Shown one piece after another: positions 40,245-48,743 of a stretch of DNA of 64,000 bases. The DNA is from Nocardiopsis sp. ATB16-24 (GTDB lineage Bacteria > Actinomycetota > Actinomycetes > Streptosporangiales > Streptosporangiaceae). Under the pieces are notes generated by a model, which had not been told where the DNA came from, ran no database searches, and saw only the letters and a list, made by a program, of their open reading frames with translations. The stretch covers positions 31,304 through 95,303 of the forward strand of contig NZ_JASCXJ010000023.1 in assembly GCF_030271535.1 (NCBI RefSeq), given 5' to 3'. The first letter of the stretch is position 1, and every line of letters begins with the position of its first letter. A program made the position numbers and the translations under genes.

Positions 40245-40667
40245 ATGAGCGAGCAGGCCGAGGCCAGGCGGGAGCTCCCGCCTGAGGCCATGGGCAACGA
40301 GAAGTGGCACGACACCACCGACGCGGTCTGGATGCGGTCCTCCCTCTCGAAGGACGAGTCCGAGGCGGTGGTCGAGGTCGCCACCTTCGATGACGGCTTC
40401 CGTGCGGTGCGTGACGGGAAGTCCCCCGAGAAGGGAACGCTGTTCTTCACCCCCGCCGAGTGGGAGGCCTTCGTCCTGGGCGCCCGGGACGGTGAGTTCG
40501 ACATCCCCGAGGAGTACCTCACCGAGGAGGAACGCCGCATCCAACGCGGTGAGGTCGACGTCGAGGTGGCTTGGGTACCCTCTCCGCTCAACACCCCCAA
40601 GGCGATGGAGGAGTACCACCGTCGCCAACGCGAGGAGGCGAAGGGCGGACGGGCCGACGGCTCCTGA
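40245..40667 (+). CDS. Long DUF397-domain protein
   Basis: 140 residues from the ATG at 40245 (GAGGAAGTG upstream). Residues about 28-85 are a DUF397 domain: DAVWMRSSLSKDESEAVVEVATF, AVRDGKSPEKGTLFFTPAEWEAFVLGARDGEFD. DUF397 proteins are usually 60-80 residues and encoded beside an XRE regulator. Here the domain has an extra 27-residue N-terminal and a 50-residue charged C-terminal extension (EEYLTEEERRIQRGEVDVEVAWVPSPLNTPKAMEEYHRRQ), and no XRE gene is adjacent. It lies between tatC and the lipid kinase gene on the same strand. Confidence 0.72.
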   Translation: MSEQAEARRELPPEAMGNEKWHDTTDAVWMRSSLSKDESEAVVEVATFDDGFRAVRDGKSPEKGTLFFTPAEWEAFVLGARDGEFDIPEEYLTEEERRIQRGEVDVEVAWVPSPLNTPKAMEEYHRRQREEAKGGRADGS

Positions 40668-40757
40668 GGACCCCTCGCGCACCCCGGCGCGAGTGCGGGT
40701 GCACGTCGAGGTCCCACGACCCTCGTCACCTCCGTCTTCCAGGTAGCAAGGATCCGT

Positions 40758-41654
40758 ATGCCCCCTCACATCGCCCTTCTGGTCAACCCGCACTCCGGTC
40801 GGCGCCGCGCGGCCGTGACGGGGGTGCGTCTCAAGGAGGCGCTGCGCGAAGCAGGAGCGCGTGTGCACGTCTACACGGGTCGCTCGGCGGTCGACAGTCG
40901 CCGCCTGGCCCGTCTGGCGGCCTCCGACCGTCCCGACGCCCTGGTGGCCGTGGGCGGTGACGGCCTGGTCCATCAGGCACTACAGGCGGTGGTGGGCACA
41001 GGTGTGCCCCTGGCCGCCGTCCCCGCGGGGACCGGCAACGACATCGCCCGTGCCTTCGGCCGCCCGCGCGGTTCGGCCGGTGACGTGGCCGCCGCGATCC
41101 TGAGGCGTCGTACCCGGCCCGCCGACGTCGTGCGGCTGAGTCTGGCCGACGGCACGCATCGCTACTTCCTCAGCGTTCTGGCCTGTGGTTTCGACGCCCG
41201 CGTCAACGAGCGGGTCAACGGTTTCAGGTTCCGTTTCGGTCGGGCCGGATACGTGGCCGGGCTCCTGGCGGAGTTGCGCTCCTTCCGTCCCATCGACTTC
41301 GAGATCGACGTGGACGGACGCCGCATCGCCGAACCGGGGATGCTCGTCGCGGTGGGCAACACCGCCGCCTACGGCGGTGGCATGCGCGTGTGTCCCGAGG
41401 CCGAGCCGGACGACGGCCTCGTCGACGTGGTCTTCGTGCGCCAGGTGGGACTGGGCCGTTTCCTGCGGGTGTTCCCGCGCGTGTTCGGTGGGGGACACAT
41501 CGGACTGGGCGAGGTGGTGGCCGAACGTGGGCGTACCGTTACCATTCGTGCCGATTCGGGTGCGGCCTACGCCGACGGGGAACGCATGGGAGAGCCGCCA
41601 CTGGTGTGCGAAGTCGTGCCCAAAGCGGTCGAGATGCTGGAACTGACCTCATAG
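40758..41654 (+). CDS. Diacylglycerol kinase-family lipid kinase (DagK/YegS-like)
   Basis: 298 residues from ATG. The catalytic core shows IALLVNPHSGRRRA, VGGDGLVHQALQAV (nucleotide-binding GGDGxxxE/Q loop) and VPAGTGNDIARAFG, followed by a beta-sandwich domain with ACGFDARVNERVN, AVGNTAAYGGGMRVCPEAEPDDGLVDVV and YADGE. It would phosphorylate diacylglycerol or a related lipid at the inner face of the membrane. The usual Glu after GGDG is replaced by His-Gln (GLVHQ), as in a number of actinobacterial members. helY starts 12 bases downstream, so the two are co-transcribed. Confidence 0.85.
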   Translation: MPPHIALLVNPHSGRRRAAVTGVRLKEALREAGARVHVYTGRSAVDSRRLARLAASDRPDALVAVGGDGLVHQALQAVVGTGVPLAAVPAGTGNDIARAFGRPRGSAGDVAAAILRRRTRPADVVRLSLADGTHRYFLSVLACGFDARVNERVNGFRFRFGRAGYVAGLLAELRSFRPIDFEIDVDGRRIAEPGMLVAVGNTAAYGGGMRVCPEAEPDDGLVDVVFVRQVGLGRFLRVFPRVFGGGHIGLGEVVAERGRTVTIRADSGAAYADGERMGEPPLVCEVVPKAVEMLELTS

Positions 41655-41666
41655 GCTGGAAACCAT

Positions 41667-44504
41667 ATGAGTAGTCATGCTGAGCGGTATGCCGCCTTCC
41701 GTCGGCGCCAAGGGGCTTCCAGCGCCGCGATCGAGGCCTTTCAGGGCCTCTACGGGTTCGAGTTCGACCCGTTCCAGATCAGGGCCTGCAAGGCCCTGGA
41801 GAACGGCCATGGAGTGCTGGTGGCCGCGCCGACCGGTTCCGGCAAGACCGTGGTCGGGGAGTTCGCCGTGCACCTGGCCCTGGCCGAGGGCACCAAGTGC
41901 TTCTACACCACTCCCATCAAGGCACTGTCCAACCAGAAGTACAACGACCTGGTCAGACGCTACGGCACCGAACAGGTCGGACTGCTGACCGGGGACAACA
42001 GCATCAACGGCGAGGCCCCGGTGGTGGTGATGACCACCGAGGTGCTGCGCAACATGCTCTACGAGGGCTCGGCGACCCTCGGCGGGCTGGCCTATGTGGT
42101 GATGGACGAGGTGCACTACCTCGCCGACCGTTTCCGCGGCGCGGTCTGGGAGGAGGTGATCATCCACCTGCCCGAGTCGGTGCGCATGGTCGCCCTGTCG
42201 GCCACCGTCAGCAACGCCGAGGAGTTCGGTGAGTGGCTCCAGCAGGTGCGCGGTGACACCACCGTCATCGTCGACGAGAAACGCCCCGTACCGCTGTGGC
42301 AGCACGTCATGGTCGGCAACCGTATCCACGACCTGTTCGTGAACGTGGAGGAGGAGTCCACCGTCGACTCCGGGGAGGAGTCGCGAGGCCGCGGGAACAA
42401 GCGCAGACGCGAGCGTCGACGCCAGGGCGGGCGACCCCGCGAGATCGAGGTGGGAGGGCAGAGACTGCACATCAACCCGCGCCTGATCCGCATGGCCGAG
42501 GACGACTCGCGCCTGACCCAACTGGCCAACCGCCGTCGCCATCCGCAGACGCGTGCCCGTGGCAACGTGCGCCCCCGCTCCCGGTTCGCCCCGCCCTCAC
42601 GCCCCACCGTCATCGAGGAGTTGGACGACGAGGGGCTGCTGCCCGCGATCACCTTCGTCTTCAGCCGCGCGGGCTGCGACGAGGCCGTCCGCCAGTGCGT
42701 GTCGGCCGGGTTGGTGCTCACCACCCCGGAGGAGGCCGACGAGATCCGCGAGTACGCCGAGACCAGATGCGCGGACATCCCCGCCTCCGACCTGGCCGTG
42801 CTCGGTTTCGACCAGTGGATACGCGCCCTGGAGGCGGGCATCTCCGCTCACCACGCCGGAATGTTGCCCACCTTCAAGGAGATCGTCGAGCACCTGTTCT
42901 CCCGGGGGCTCATCCGCGCGGTGTTCGCCACCGAGACCCTGGCGCTGGGCATCAACATGCCCGCCCGCACCGTGGTCATCGAAAAACTCGACAAGTGGAA
43001 CGGTGAGACGCACGCCCCGCTCACCCCGGGTGAGTACACCCAGCTCACCGGACGCGCCGGGAGGCGCGGCATCGACGTGGAGGGCCACGCGGTGGTGATC
43101 TGGCAGGCCGGCACCGACCCCGAGACGATCGCCAGCCTGGCGGGGACGCGCACCTATCCGCTCAACTCCAGTTTCCAACCGTCCTACAACATGGCGGTCA
43201 ACCTGGTCGGCCAGGTCGGTCGTCAGCGCAGCCGCAACATGTTGGAGGCCTCCTTCGCCCAGTTCCAGGCCGACCGCGCGGTGGTCGGCCTGGTCAAGCA
43301 ACTGCGCAAGCACGAGGAGGCGTTGGAGGGCTATGCCGAGGCCGCCACGTGCCACCTGGGCGATTTCATGGAGTACGCCTCGCTGCGTCGTGCCCTGAGC
43401 GACCGTGAGGCCGTGCTCTCCAGGAACCGTTCGCTCCGACGCCGGGACGAGGCCCTGGAGAGTCTGGAGAAGCTGCGTACCGGCGACATCATCCGCATCC
43501 CCTCAGGGCGTCACTCCGGCCACGCGGTGGTGTTGGATCCGGGGTTGAGGCTCGACCTGCCCGCGCCGCTGGTGCTCACCGTGGACAAGCAGGTCAAACG
43601 GATCAACGCCAGTGACTTCACCGTTCCGGTGCGTCCGTCCGGACGCATGCGCGTGCCCAAGTCGTTCTCGGCGAAGTCGCCGCGTTCGCGTCAGGACCTG
43701 GCCTCCACGCTGCGCAACAAGCTCAGGGAGCAGGGCTCCGACCCCCTCTACGAACGGGGAAGGCGCGACGCGGGCGAGGACGCCGAGGTACTGCGGTTGC
43801 GTGCCGAGCTGCGTGCCCACCCCTGCCACGGATGCGCCGACCGTGAGGACCACGCCCGCTGGGCCGAGCGCTACTTCCGCCTGCGCAAGGAGACCGAAGG
43901 TCTGCGTCGCCGGGTGGAAGGGCGTTCACACGTCATCTCACGCACCTTCGACCGCGTGTGCGGGGTCCTGGAGGACCTGGAATACCTGTCGGGGGAGGAG
44001 GTCTCCGAGGAGGGGACGCGCCTGGCCAAGATCTACTCGGAGCTGGACCTGCTCGTGGCCGAGTGCCTGCGACGGGAGCTGTGGAAGGACCTGACCCCGG
44101 TGGAGATGGCGGCCTGCGTCGCCGCACTCGTCTACGAGGCCCGCCGCGGGGACGACGCCTATCCGCGCCTGCCCGGTGGACGGATCGACGAGACGCTCGC
44201 GGAGATGGTGCGTCTGTGGGGCGAGCTCAGTGAGGTCGAGTCCCGGCATCGGGTGTCGTTCCTGCGTCAGCCGGACCTGGGCTTCGTGTGGACGGCTCAT
44301 CGGTGGGCCGCCGGCGACCGGTTGGACGCCATCCTGCGCCAGGCCGACATGCCCGCGGGCGACTTCGTGCGCACCGCCAAGATGTTGGTGGACATGCTGG
44401 GCCAGATCGCCGGGGCCACCGGCGACGCGCAGGTGCGTTCCACCGCGCGCAAGGCCGGTGACCTCGTCCGTCGCGGGGTCGTGGCCTACTCCTCGTTCGC
44501 GTGA
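41667..44504 (+). CDS. helY: Ski2/Mtr4-like DEAD/DEAH-box helicase HelY
   Basis: 945 residues. Helicase motifs in order: AAPTGSGKT (residues 53-61), TTPIKALSNQKY, TTEVLRNML, DEVH (147-150), SATVSN, then an insertion rich in Arg (about 230-265, RGRGNKRRRERRRQGGRPRE), FVFSRAGCDEAV, SAHHAGMLP, VFATETLALGINMPARTVV and QLTGRAGRRGID. The C-terminal half carries the DSHCT domain (LDLLVAECLRRELWKDLTPVEMAACVAALVYEARR). The organisation matches mycobacterial HelY (Rv2092c) and the RNA-exosome helicases Mtr4/Ski2, suggesting RNA unwinding for decay. tatC-tatA-pafC neighbourhood is the same as in mycobacteria. A strong terminator follows. Confidence 0.93.
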   Translation: MSSHAERYAAFRRRQGASSAAIEAFQGLYGFEFDPFQIRACKALENGHGVLVAAPTGSGKTVVGEFAVHLALAEGTKCFYTTPIKALSNQKYNDLVRRYGTEQVGLLTGDNSINGEAPVVVMTTEVLRNMLYEGSATLGGLAYVVMDEVHYLADRFRGAVWEEVIIHLPESVRMVALSATVSNAEEFGEWLQQVRGDTTVIVDEKRPVPLWQHVMVGNRIHDLFVNVEEESTVDSGEESRGRGNKRRRERRRQGGRPREIEVGGQRLHINPRLIRMAEDDSRLTQLANRRRHPQTRARGNVRPRSRFAPPSRPTVIEELDDEGLLPAITFVFSRAGCDEAVRQCVSAGLVLTTPEEADEIREYAETRCADIPASDLAVLGFDQWIRALEAGISAHHAGMLPTFKEIVEHLFSRGLIRAVFATETLALGINMPARTVVIEKLDKWNGETHAPLTPGEYTQLTGRAGRRGIDVEGHAVVIWQAGTDPETIASLAGTRTYPLNSSFQPSYNMAVNLVGQVGRQRSRNMLEASFAQFQADRAVVGLVKQLRKHEEALEGYAEAATCHLGDFMEYASLRRALSDREAVLSRNRSLRRRDEALESLEKLRTGDIIRIPSGRHSGHAVVLDPGLRLDLPAPLVLTVDKQVKRINASDFTVPVRPSGRMRVPKSFSAKSPRSRQDLASTLRNKLREQGSDPLYERGRRDAGEDAEVLRLRAELRAHPCHGCADREDHARWAERYFRLRKETEGLRRRVEGRSHVISRTFDRVCGVLEDLEYLSGEEVSEEGTRLAKIYSELDLLVAECLRRELWKDLTPVEMAACVAALVYEARRGDDAYPRLPGGRIDETLAEMVRLWGELSEVESRHRVSFLRQPDLGFVWTAHRWAAGDRLDAILRQADMPAGDFVRTAKMLVDMLGQIAGATGDAQVRSTARKAGDLVRRGVVAYSSFA

Positions 44505-44511
44505 GGGGAGC

Positions 44512-44545
44512 ATCCGGCGACGTCGCGACCGTGACGTCGCCGGAT
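44512..44545 (+). terminator. Terminator hairpin after helY
   Basis: Perfect 13-bp stem (44512-44524 with 44533-44545) and eight-base loop, seven bases after the stop. Confidence 0.8.
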
Positions 44546-44784
44546 CCCTTCCGCGATCGGATGCGCCCGGTCACCCCCTGAAGCCCTCGCCCCCGCCATG
44601 CGCGGGCCCGGCCCCGTGACGGCGGTGCGCACGGGCACGGCCGGTGGAACACCCGGACCCACCAGGGTGTTGGACGCGATGGCGACCCCGGTGGACGAAG
44701 AGGCGGACGGATAGGGGCATCATGGAAGGACACGGGACCCTTGGGGCCTGTAGTTCGTAAAACACCTGAAACGAGGCTCGAACA

Positions 44785-45189
44785 GTGCTGCGCACCCTGA
44801 TCAACGGCAAGATCCACCGCGCCACGGTCACACAGGCCGACCTGCACTATGTCGGATCGGTCACGATCGACGCCGACCTGATGGACGCCGCCGACATCGT
44901 CGACGGCGAACAGGTCCACATCGTCGACATCGACAACGGCGCCCGTCTGGTGACCTACGCCATCACCGGTGAGCGCGGCAGCGGCGTCATCGGTATCAAC
45001 GGTGCCGCGGCACGGCTGGTCAGCCCCGGCGACCTGGTGATCATCATCTCCTACGCCCAGCTCACCGAGGCCGAGCGTGCCGAGCACGTCCAGCACATCG
45101 TGCACGTGGACCGGGACAACAGGATCATCGCCCTGGGCGACGACCCCGCCGAGCCCGTTCCGGGAAGCGAGCTGGTCTCGGGCCGGTGA
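44785..45189 (+). CDS. panD: Aspartate 1-decarboxylase
   Basis: 134 residues from GTG. This pyruvoyl enzyme is made as a proenzyme cleaved at Gly24-Ser25 in the YVGSVTID motif; Ser25 becomes the pyruvoyl group. [55 protein letters not shown] are the family's conserved segments. It makes beta-alanine for pantothenate and CoA. The partners panB and panC are not in the window. Complete by length (family about 115-140). Confidence 0.96.
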   Translation: MLRTLINGKIHRATVTQADLHYVGSVTIDADLMDAADIVDGEQVHIVDIDNGARLVTYAITGERGSGVIGINGAAARLVSPGDLVIIISYAQLTEAERAEHVQHIVHVDRDNRIIALGDDPAEPVPGSELVSGR

Positions 45190-45296
45190 CCCCGCACCGG
45201 CCGCCGACGACCGCACGCAAAAGGGTCCGGAGTCCCTCGCCGTGGCCGGTTCCGGCCTGATCGGCCCGCCCGATGCCGGGTATGTCCAAGGTCGGC

Positions 45297-45539
45297 ATGG
45301 ACGACACAGGGGACGAGGAACAGCGCCGGATCGCCGAGCACATCGAATGGCAGAAACAGGGTGCCTGGGTGGTCCTGTGGGGTCCCTACACCCGTTGCTT
45401 CTGGGCGTTCGCGTGCTGGCCGGTGATCCCTGAGAACGGTGTCGTCATCAGCGCCGACGATCCGCACGTTCTGTACTCGGAGATGCGCTACGTCGAACGG
45501 GAACACGATTTCCTGCGGTGGCGTTACGGGCGCGGCTGA
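45297..45539 (+). CDS. Small hypothetical protein
   Basis: 80 residues from the ATG at 45297 (AAGG seven bases upstream); two other Met codons at 45273 and 45282 are possible starts. The chain begins with a charged helix (DEEQRRIAEHIEWQKQG) and then an aromatic core, WVVLWGPYTRCFWAFACWPVIPENGVVISADDP, ending ...VEREHDFLRWRYGRG. This resembles the short actinomycete proteins encoded next to DNA-binding regulators in which a WxxxxGxxTRxFWA motif occurs; I know no function. No regulator gene is adjacent here. Confidence 0.6.
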   Translation: MDDTGDEEQRRIAEHIEWQKQGAWVVLWGPYTRCFWAFACWPVIPENGVVISADDPHVLYSEMRYVEREHDFLRWRYGRG

Positions 45540-45640
45540 ACCGATGCCCGCAAGGAGGGTGTCCCGTCCCGCTATGGTCGGTCTTTCCTCCCTCAGGCTA
45601 CGATTCCTCTTTTGGTGGGATGAATCGTAAGGGTGGATGC

Positions 45641-46939
45641 GTGTCGGTACATACTGCTCGGCTCAGGGGCGACCTCACGGAAGAGGCACGGGCCCGGCTC
45701 CAACGTCGTACCGTCCTGGCCCTCATGCTCGCCCAGGTCGCCGGCGGTGTCGGGATGGGGTCCATGCTCGCCGTCGGCGCTCTCATCGCCCTGGAACTGA
45801 CCGGTTCCGACGCCTGGTCGGGGGCGCCCACCACCATGATCACCCTGGGCGCGGCGTTGTTCGCCCTGCCCCTGGCCTCCCTGGCCGCCAGGCACGGGCG
45901 TCGTCCCGGTCTCACGGCGGGGTGGGTCCTGGGCGTGCTCGGCGGCACCGTCGCCATCATCGCCACGATGCTGGGCACCTTCGTGTTCTTCCTGGTGGGC
46001 ATGGTGCTGATCGGTTCGGGGACCGCCACCAACCTCCAGGCCCGGCACGCCGCCGCAGATCTGGCCTCCGAGAGGAGCCGTGGCAGGGACCTGTCCATCG
46101 TGGTGTGGGCCACCACGGTCGGATCGGTCCTGGGCCCCAACCTGATCGCTCCCAGCGGAAGGGTGGCGGCGTTCCTGGGGCTGCCCGAACTCCTGGGGCC
46201 GGTGCTGTTCACCACGGCCGGCTTCTCCCTGGGGGCGGTGCTGACCTTCGTGCTGCTGCGCCCGGATCCGCTCGTGACGGCCGTCGCCGCGCGGCCCCGG
46301 GACGGCGGTACCCCGCAGGTACGGTTGTCCGTGCTCGGGGCGCTGAGAGTGATCGGGTCCGTTCCCCGAGCCCTGCTCGCGGTGGCGGGCATCGTGGTCA
46401 GTCACACGGTCATGGTCGGGGTCATGACCATGACCCCGGTGCACATGTCGCACCACGGCTCGGCGCTGACGGTGATCGGGTTGACCATCTCCCTGCACAT
46501 CGCCGGTATGTACGCGCTGTCGCCGGTGGTGGGATGGCTCACCGACCGGTTCGGTCGGGTGTCGATGCTGATGACCGGTCAGGTGGTCCTGGTGGTCTCC
46601 GCCGCGGTGGCCGGGACGGCGGGAGACGACGAGGTCCTGGTGACGGTCGGGCTGGTCCTGCTGGGACTGGGATGGTCGTTCGGTCTGGTGTCGGGGACGG
46701 CTCTGCTGGCCGACTCCCTGGACGCCGAGGTCCGTCCCCGAGCCCAAGGCGTCAGCGACCTGGTCATGAACCTGGGTGGTGCCGCCGGTGGCGCGCTGTC
46801 GGGTGTGGCGCTGGTCCAGGTCGGGTTCGGGGGTCTCAACCTCTTCGCGGCCCTGCTCACCCTGCCGGTGTTCGTGCTCGCCCTGCGCGCGGGCAGGGCG
46901 CGGCGCGACCGTGACACGAGGCCCGCTCCCACGGGGTGA
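45641..46939 (+). CDS. MFS transporter
   Basis: 432 residues if GTG at 45641 is the start (AAGGGTGG eight bases upstream); an ATG seven codons earlier is possible. About 12 hydrophobic helices. The intracellular loop 2-3 motif reads ASLAARHGRRPGLTAG, the typical drug/H+ antiporter-type A-motif variant, and PVVGWLTDRFGRVSMLMTG repeats it in the second half. The substrate is not evident; the shape fits multidrug or sugar efflux. It stands alone, with no regulator adjacent. Confidence 0.82.
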   Translation: MSVHTARLRGDLTEEARARLQRRTVLALMLAQVAGGVGMGSMLAVGALIALELTGSDAWSGAPTTMITLGAALFALPLASLAARHGRRPGLTAGWVLGVLGGTVAIIATMLGTFVFFLVGMVLIGSGTATNLQARHAAADLASERSRGRDLSIVVWATTVGSVLGPNLIAPSGRVAAFLGLPELLGPVLFTTAGFSLGAVLTFVLLRPDPLVTAVAARPRDGGTPQVRLSVLGALRVIGSVPRALLAVAGIVVSHTVMVGVMTMTPVHMSHHGSALTVIGLTISLHIAGMYALSPVVGWLTDRFGRVSMLMTGQVVLVVSAAVAGTAGDDEVLVTVGLVLLGLGWSFGLVSGTALLADSLDAEVRPRAQGVSDLVMNLGGAAGGALSGVALVQVGFGGLNLFAALLTLPVFVLALRAGRARRDRDTRPAPTG

Positions 46940-47097
46940 AGGCCTCGGCGTGGTGGAGGCGGGCGGATCTTTACCGAAAACGCCCGTCGATCTCCACCCG
47001 AAACCGGGTTCGCGGCGTTACCGTACAGGCGTGAAGCGCCTCTCCGGACCGAGCAGGTGACCGGTTGGCGGATCCGCGCTGATGAAAGGTGTTCCCA

Positions 47098-47853
47098 GTG
47101 TCCGATCGCGAACCCGAGGACGTGACGGGGGAGCAGCCGGGGCGGCATCGGGACCCGGTGAACCGTCATCCGCCCGAGGAGTGGCGACCGGGCGATCCGG
47201 GCGACCCCCTCATGGGGGGACGACAACCCCTGGGGGAACCGCCGCACGGCAGATCGGGTCCCGAACCTCCGGTGAACCGTCATCCGCCCGAGGAGTGGCG
47301 ACCGGGCGATCCGACCGACCCCCTCACGGAGGGACGGCGCCCTTTGGGAGAGCCGCCGCGCGGGCACCCCGGCCACATGCCCTCCGTGGGACGGCACGCC
47401 GCGGGGCCCAAGACCACGGGTGCGCACGCCCACCAGGGGCCCTCCGCCGAGGACCCTCCCCCGCGGAACGGCACTCCCTCCGAGAGCGGCCTCCCCGCAG
47501 GGGAGCACACAGGTTCGCCTCCCGAGAAGACGGGCGGTGAGCTGTCCGAGGGGCCCAACGGTCCCGGACAGGCCGGCTACGAGAGCGCCGGTTACGCCCC
47601 CGGGCATGGGGAGAGCGATGGTGAGGGCACGCCTCCCCGCCCGTCCGCCGGACCGGCGCGGGGCGGCGGCCCTGCTCAGGGGCCCGGCCACGACCCGGAC
47701 ACGGACCCGGGCGGCCCCGCGCGGGACGGTCACGGGACGGGAGAGACCGAGGCCGTTCCCTGGGGCAGGATCTTCGGGGTCGGCTGCGGTGTGGCCCTGC
47801 TCGTCCTGTTCATCTCGGGCGTCGTCATCACGATCGCCCTGTTCGTGGCCTGA
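47098..47853 (+). CDS. Proline-rich protein with C-terminal membrane anchor and tandem repeat
   Basis: 251 residues from the GTG at 47098 (GAAAGG nine bases upstream); a GTG three codons earlier is an alternative. The first 225 residues are low-complexity Pro/Gly/His/Glu sequence, including a 38-residue unit (VNRHPPEEWRPGDP... PLGEPP) repeated twice. The end is GRIFGVGCGVALLVLFISGVVITIALFVA, a single membrane helix, so the protein is tail-anchored with the disordered part in the cytoplasm. No function is recognised. The repeat at DNA level is listed separately. Confidence 0.55.
   Translation: MSDREPEDVTGEQPGRHRDPVNRHPPEEWRPGDPGDPLMGGRQPLGEPPHGRSGPEPPVNRHPPEEWRPGDPTDPLTEGRRPLGEPPRGHPGHMPSVGRHAAGPKTTGAHAHQGPSAEDPPPRNGTPSESGLPAGEHTGSPPEKTGGELSEGPNGPGQAGYESAGYAPGHGESDGEGTPPRPSAGPARGGGPAQGPGHDPDTDPGGPARDGHGTGETEAVPWGRIFGVGCGVALLVLFISGVVITIALFVA
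47155..47382 (+). repeat. 114-bp tandem repeat, two units
   Basis: Unit 1 is 47155-47268 and unit 2 is 47269-47382. The first 45 bases of each unit are identical (47155-47199 and 47269-47313), while the rest differs by substitutions only. The unit equals 38 codons, so the reading frame is preserved. It lies inside the proline-rich membrane protein gene and indicates a recent in-frame duplication. Confidence 0.85.
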
Positions 47854-47854
47854 G

Positions 47855-47880
47855 GGCGGGGTCGAGACCGACGCCCCGCC
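47855..47880. terminator. Weak bidirectional terminator hairpin
   Basis: Seven-bp GC stem (47855-47861 with 47874-47880) with a possible inner TCG/CGA pairing, between the ends of two convergent genes. Confidence 0.45.
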
Positions 47881-47882
47881 GC

Positions 47883-48743
47883 TCAGGGCGCCAGGGCCGG
47901 ATCACGCAGCCACTCGACCAGTTCCTGCTGCCGCTCCCCGTCGCACTTGAGCGGGCACGTGGTGCAGTACCCGTGTTCGGGATCGCCCTTGTAGTCGAAG
48001 CAGCACGTACCGCGCACCGCCCAGGTCCCGCGTAGGTGGTCCGGGGCGAAGGGGAACAGGCGGGGCCGTCTACGGGTCACCGCCCCGGCCTCGATCACCG
48101 CGTCCCCCAGCCGGGTGGCCAGATCCCAGGCCTGTTCGGCGTCCCGTCCCAGATACCGGGCCGGGTTGAGCATGTAGAAGTGCAGGGTGTCGAGCACCCA
48201 TCCCCACAGGGTGCGCTTGCCCGCGCGCGAGTGCGCGTGCAAGGCGTCGAGGAGGGGCTCGAACGTGGCGAACAAGGATGCGGCGACGATGCGCAGCTGA
48301 TCGTCCTCGTCCCTGGCGACGATCGTGGCGGGATGGTCGACCGCGGGGTCGTCCGGCAGGACCACCATACGGGTGTCGACCAGTGTGGGCGTGCCGAACC
48401 GGGACCGGACGGTGTCCCAGGGCAGGTAGAGCGTGTGAGGGGTCAGCAGGGGAGCGCGCCCTGTCAGGTACAGCGACGCCGAGACCAGGAAGATCGGTTC
48501 GCGCAGGGTGACACGCAGGAAGTTCGTGGCGGCGGGGAGCCGGTGGCCCGGGCCGTGCTCGGTCTTGAGCTTGTCGAACAGGACCGGCAGCCAGCCGTCC
48601 TGGGCCAGGACGCCGGCCTGGTACCAGTGCACGTCGGCCACCGGGGAGGAGTGGAGTTCCTCCAGGGAGAGCAGGTCGGGCAGGGGCGCGAACTTCAGCT
48701 GTTCACAGGTGTCGCGGAACGCGTCGAACAGGTCTGTCTTCAC
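47883..48743 (-). CDS. FhuF-like (2Fe-2S) siderophore-iron reductase
   Basis: 286 residues from the GTG at 48743, preceded by AAGGGCAGG; the longer open frame upstream is shadow and crosses the iron box. The C-terminus carries the FhuF cysteine pattern, RGTCCFDYKGDPEHGYCTTCPLKC (CC-x11-C-x2-C), which holds a 2Fe-2S cluster. The rest has the loose FhuF-type helical domain: FLRVTLREPIFLVSASLYLTGRAP, and LWGWVLDTLHFYMLNPARYLG. Family members reduce ferric siderophores in the cytoplasm to release iron. An IdeR/DmdR-type box 89 bases upstream indicates repression when iron is plentiful. No siderophore transporter or synthesis gene is in the window. Confidence 0.8.
   Translation of the reverse strand: MKTDLFDAFRDTCEQLKFAPLPDLLSLEELHSSPVADVHWYQAGVLAQDGWLPVLFDKLKTEHGPGHRLPAATNFLRVTLREPIFLVSASLYLTGRAPLLTPHTLYLPWDTVRSRFGTPTLVDTRMVVLPDDPAVDHPATIVARDEDDQLRIVAASLFATFEPLLDALHAHSRAGKRTLWGWVLDTLHFYMLNPARYLGRDAEQAWDLATRLGDAVIEAGAVTRRRPRLFPFAPDHLRGTWAVRGTCCFDYKGDPEHGYCTTCPLKCDGERQQELVEWLRDPALAP

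Noticed and set aside
38466..40973. 835-codon minus-strand open frame opposite tatA-tatC-DUF397
   Set aside because: Antisense to three recognisable genes, composition of a GC shadow, no domain.
47155..47382. CRISPR-like repeat
   Set aside because: Only two directly adjoining 114-bp units in frame with a coding sequence; no spacers and no cas genes.
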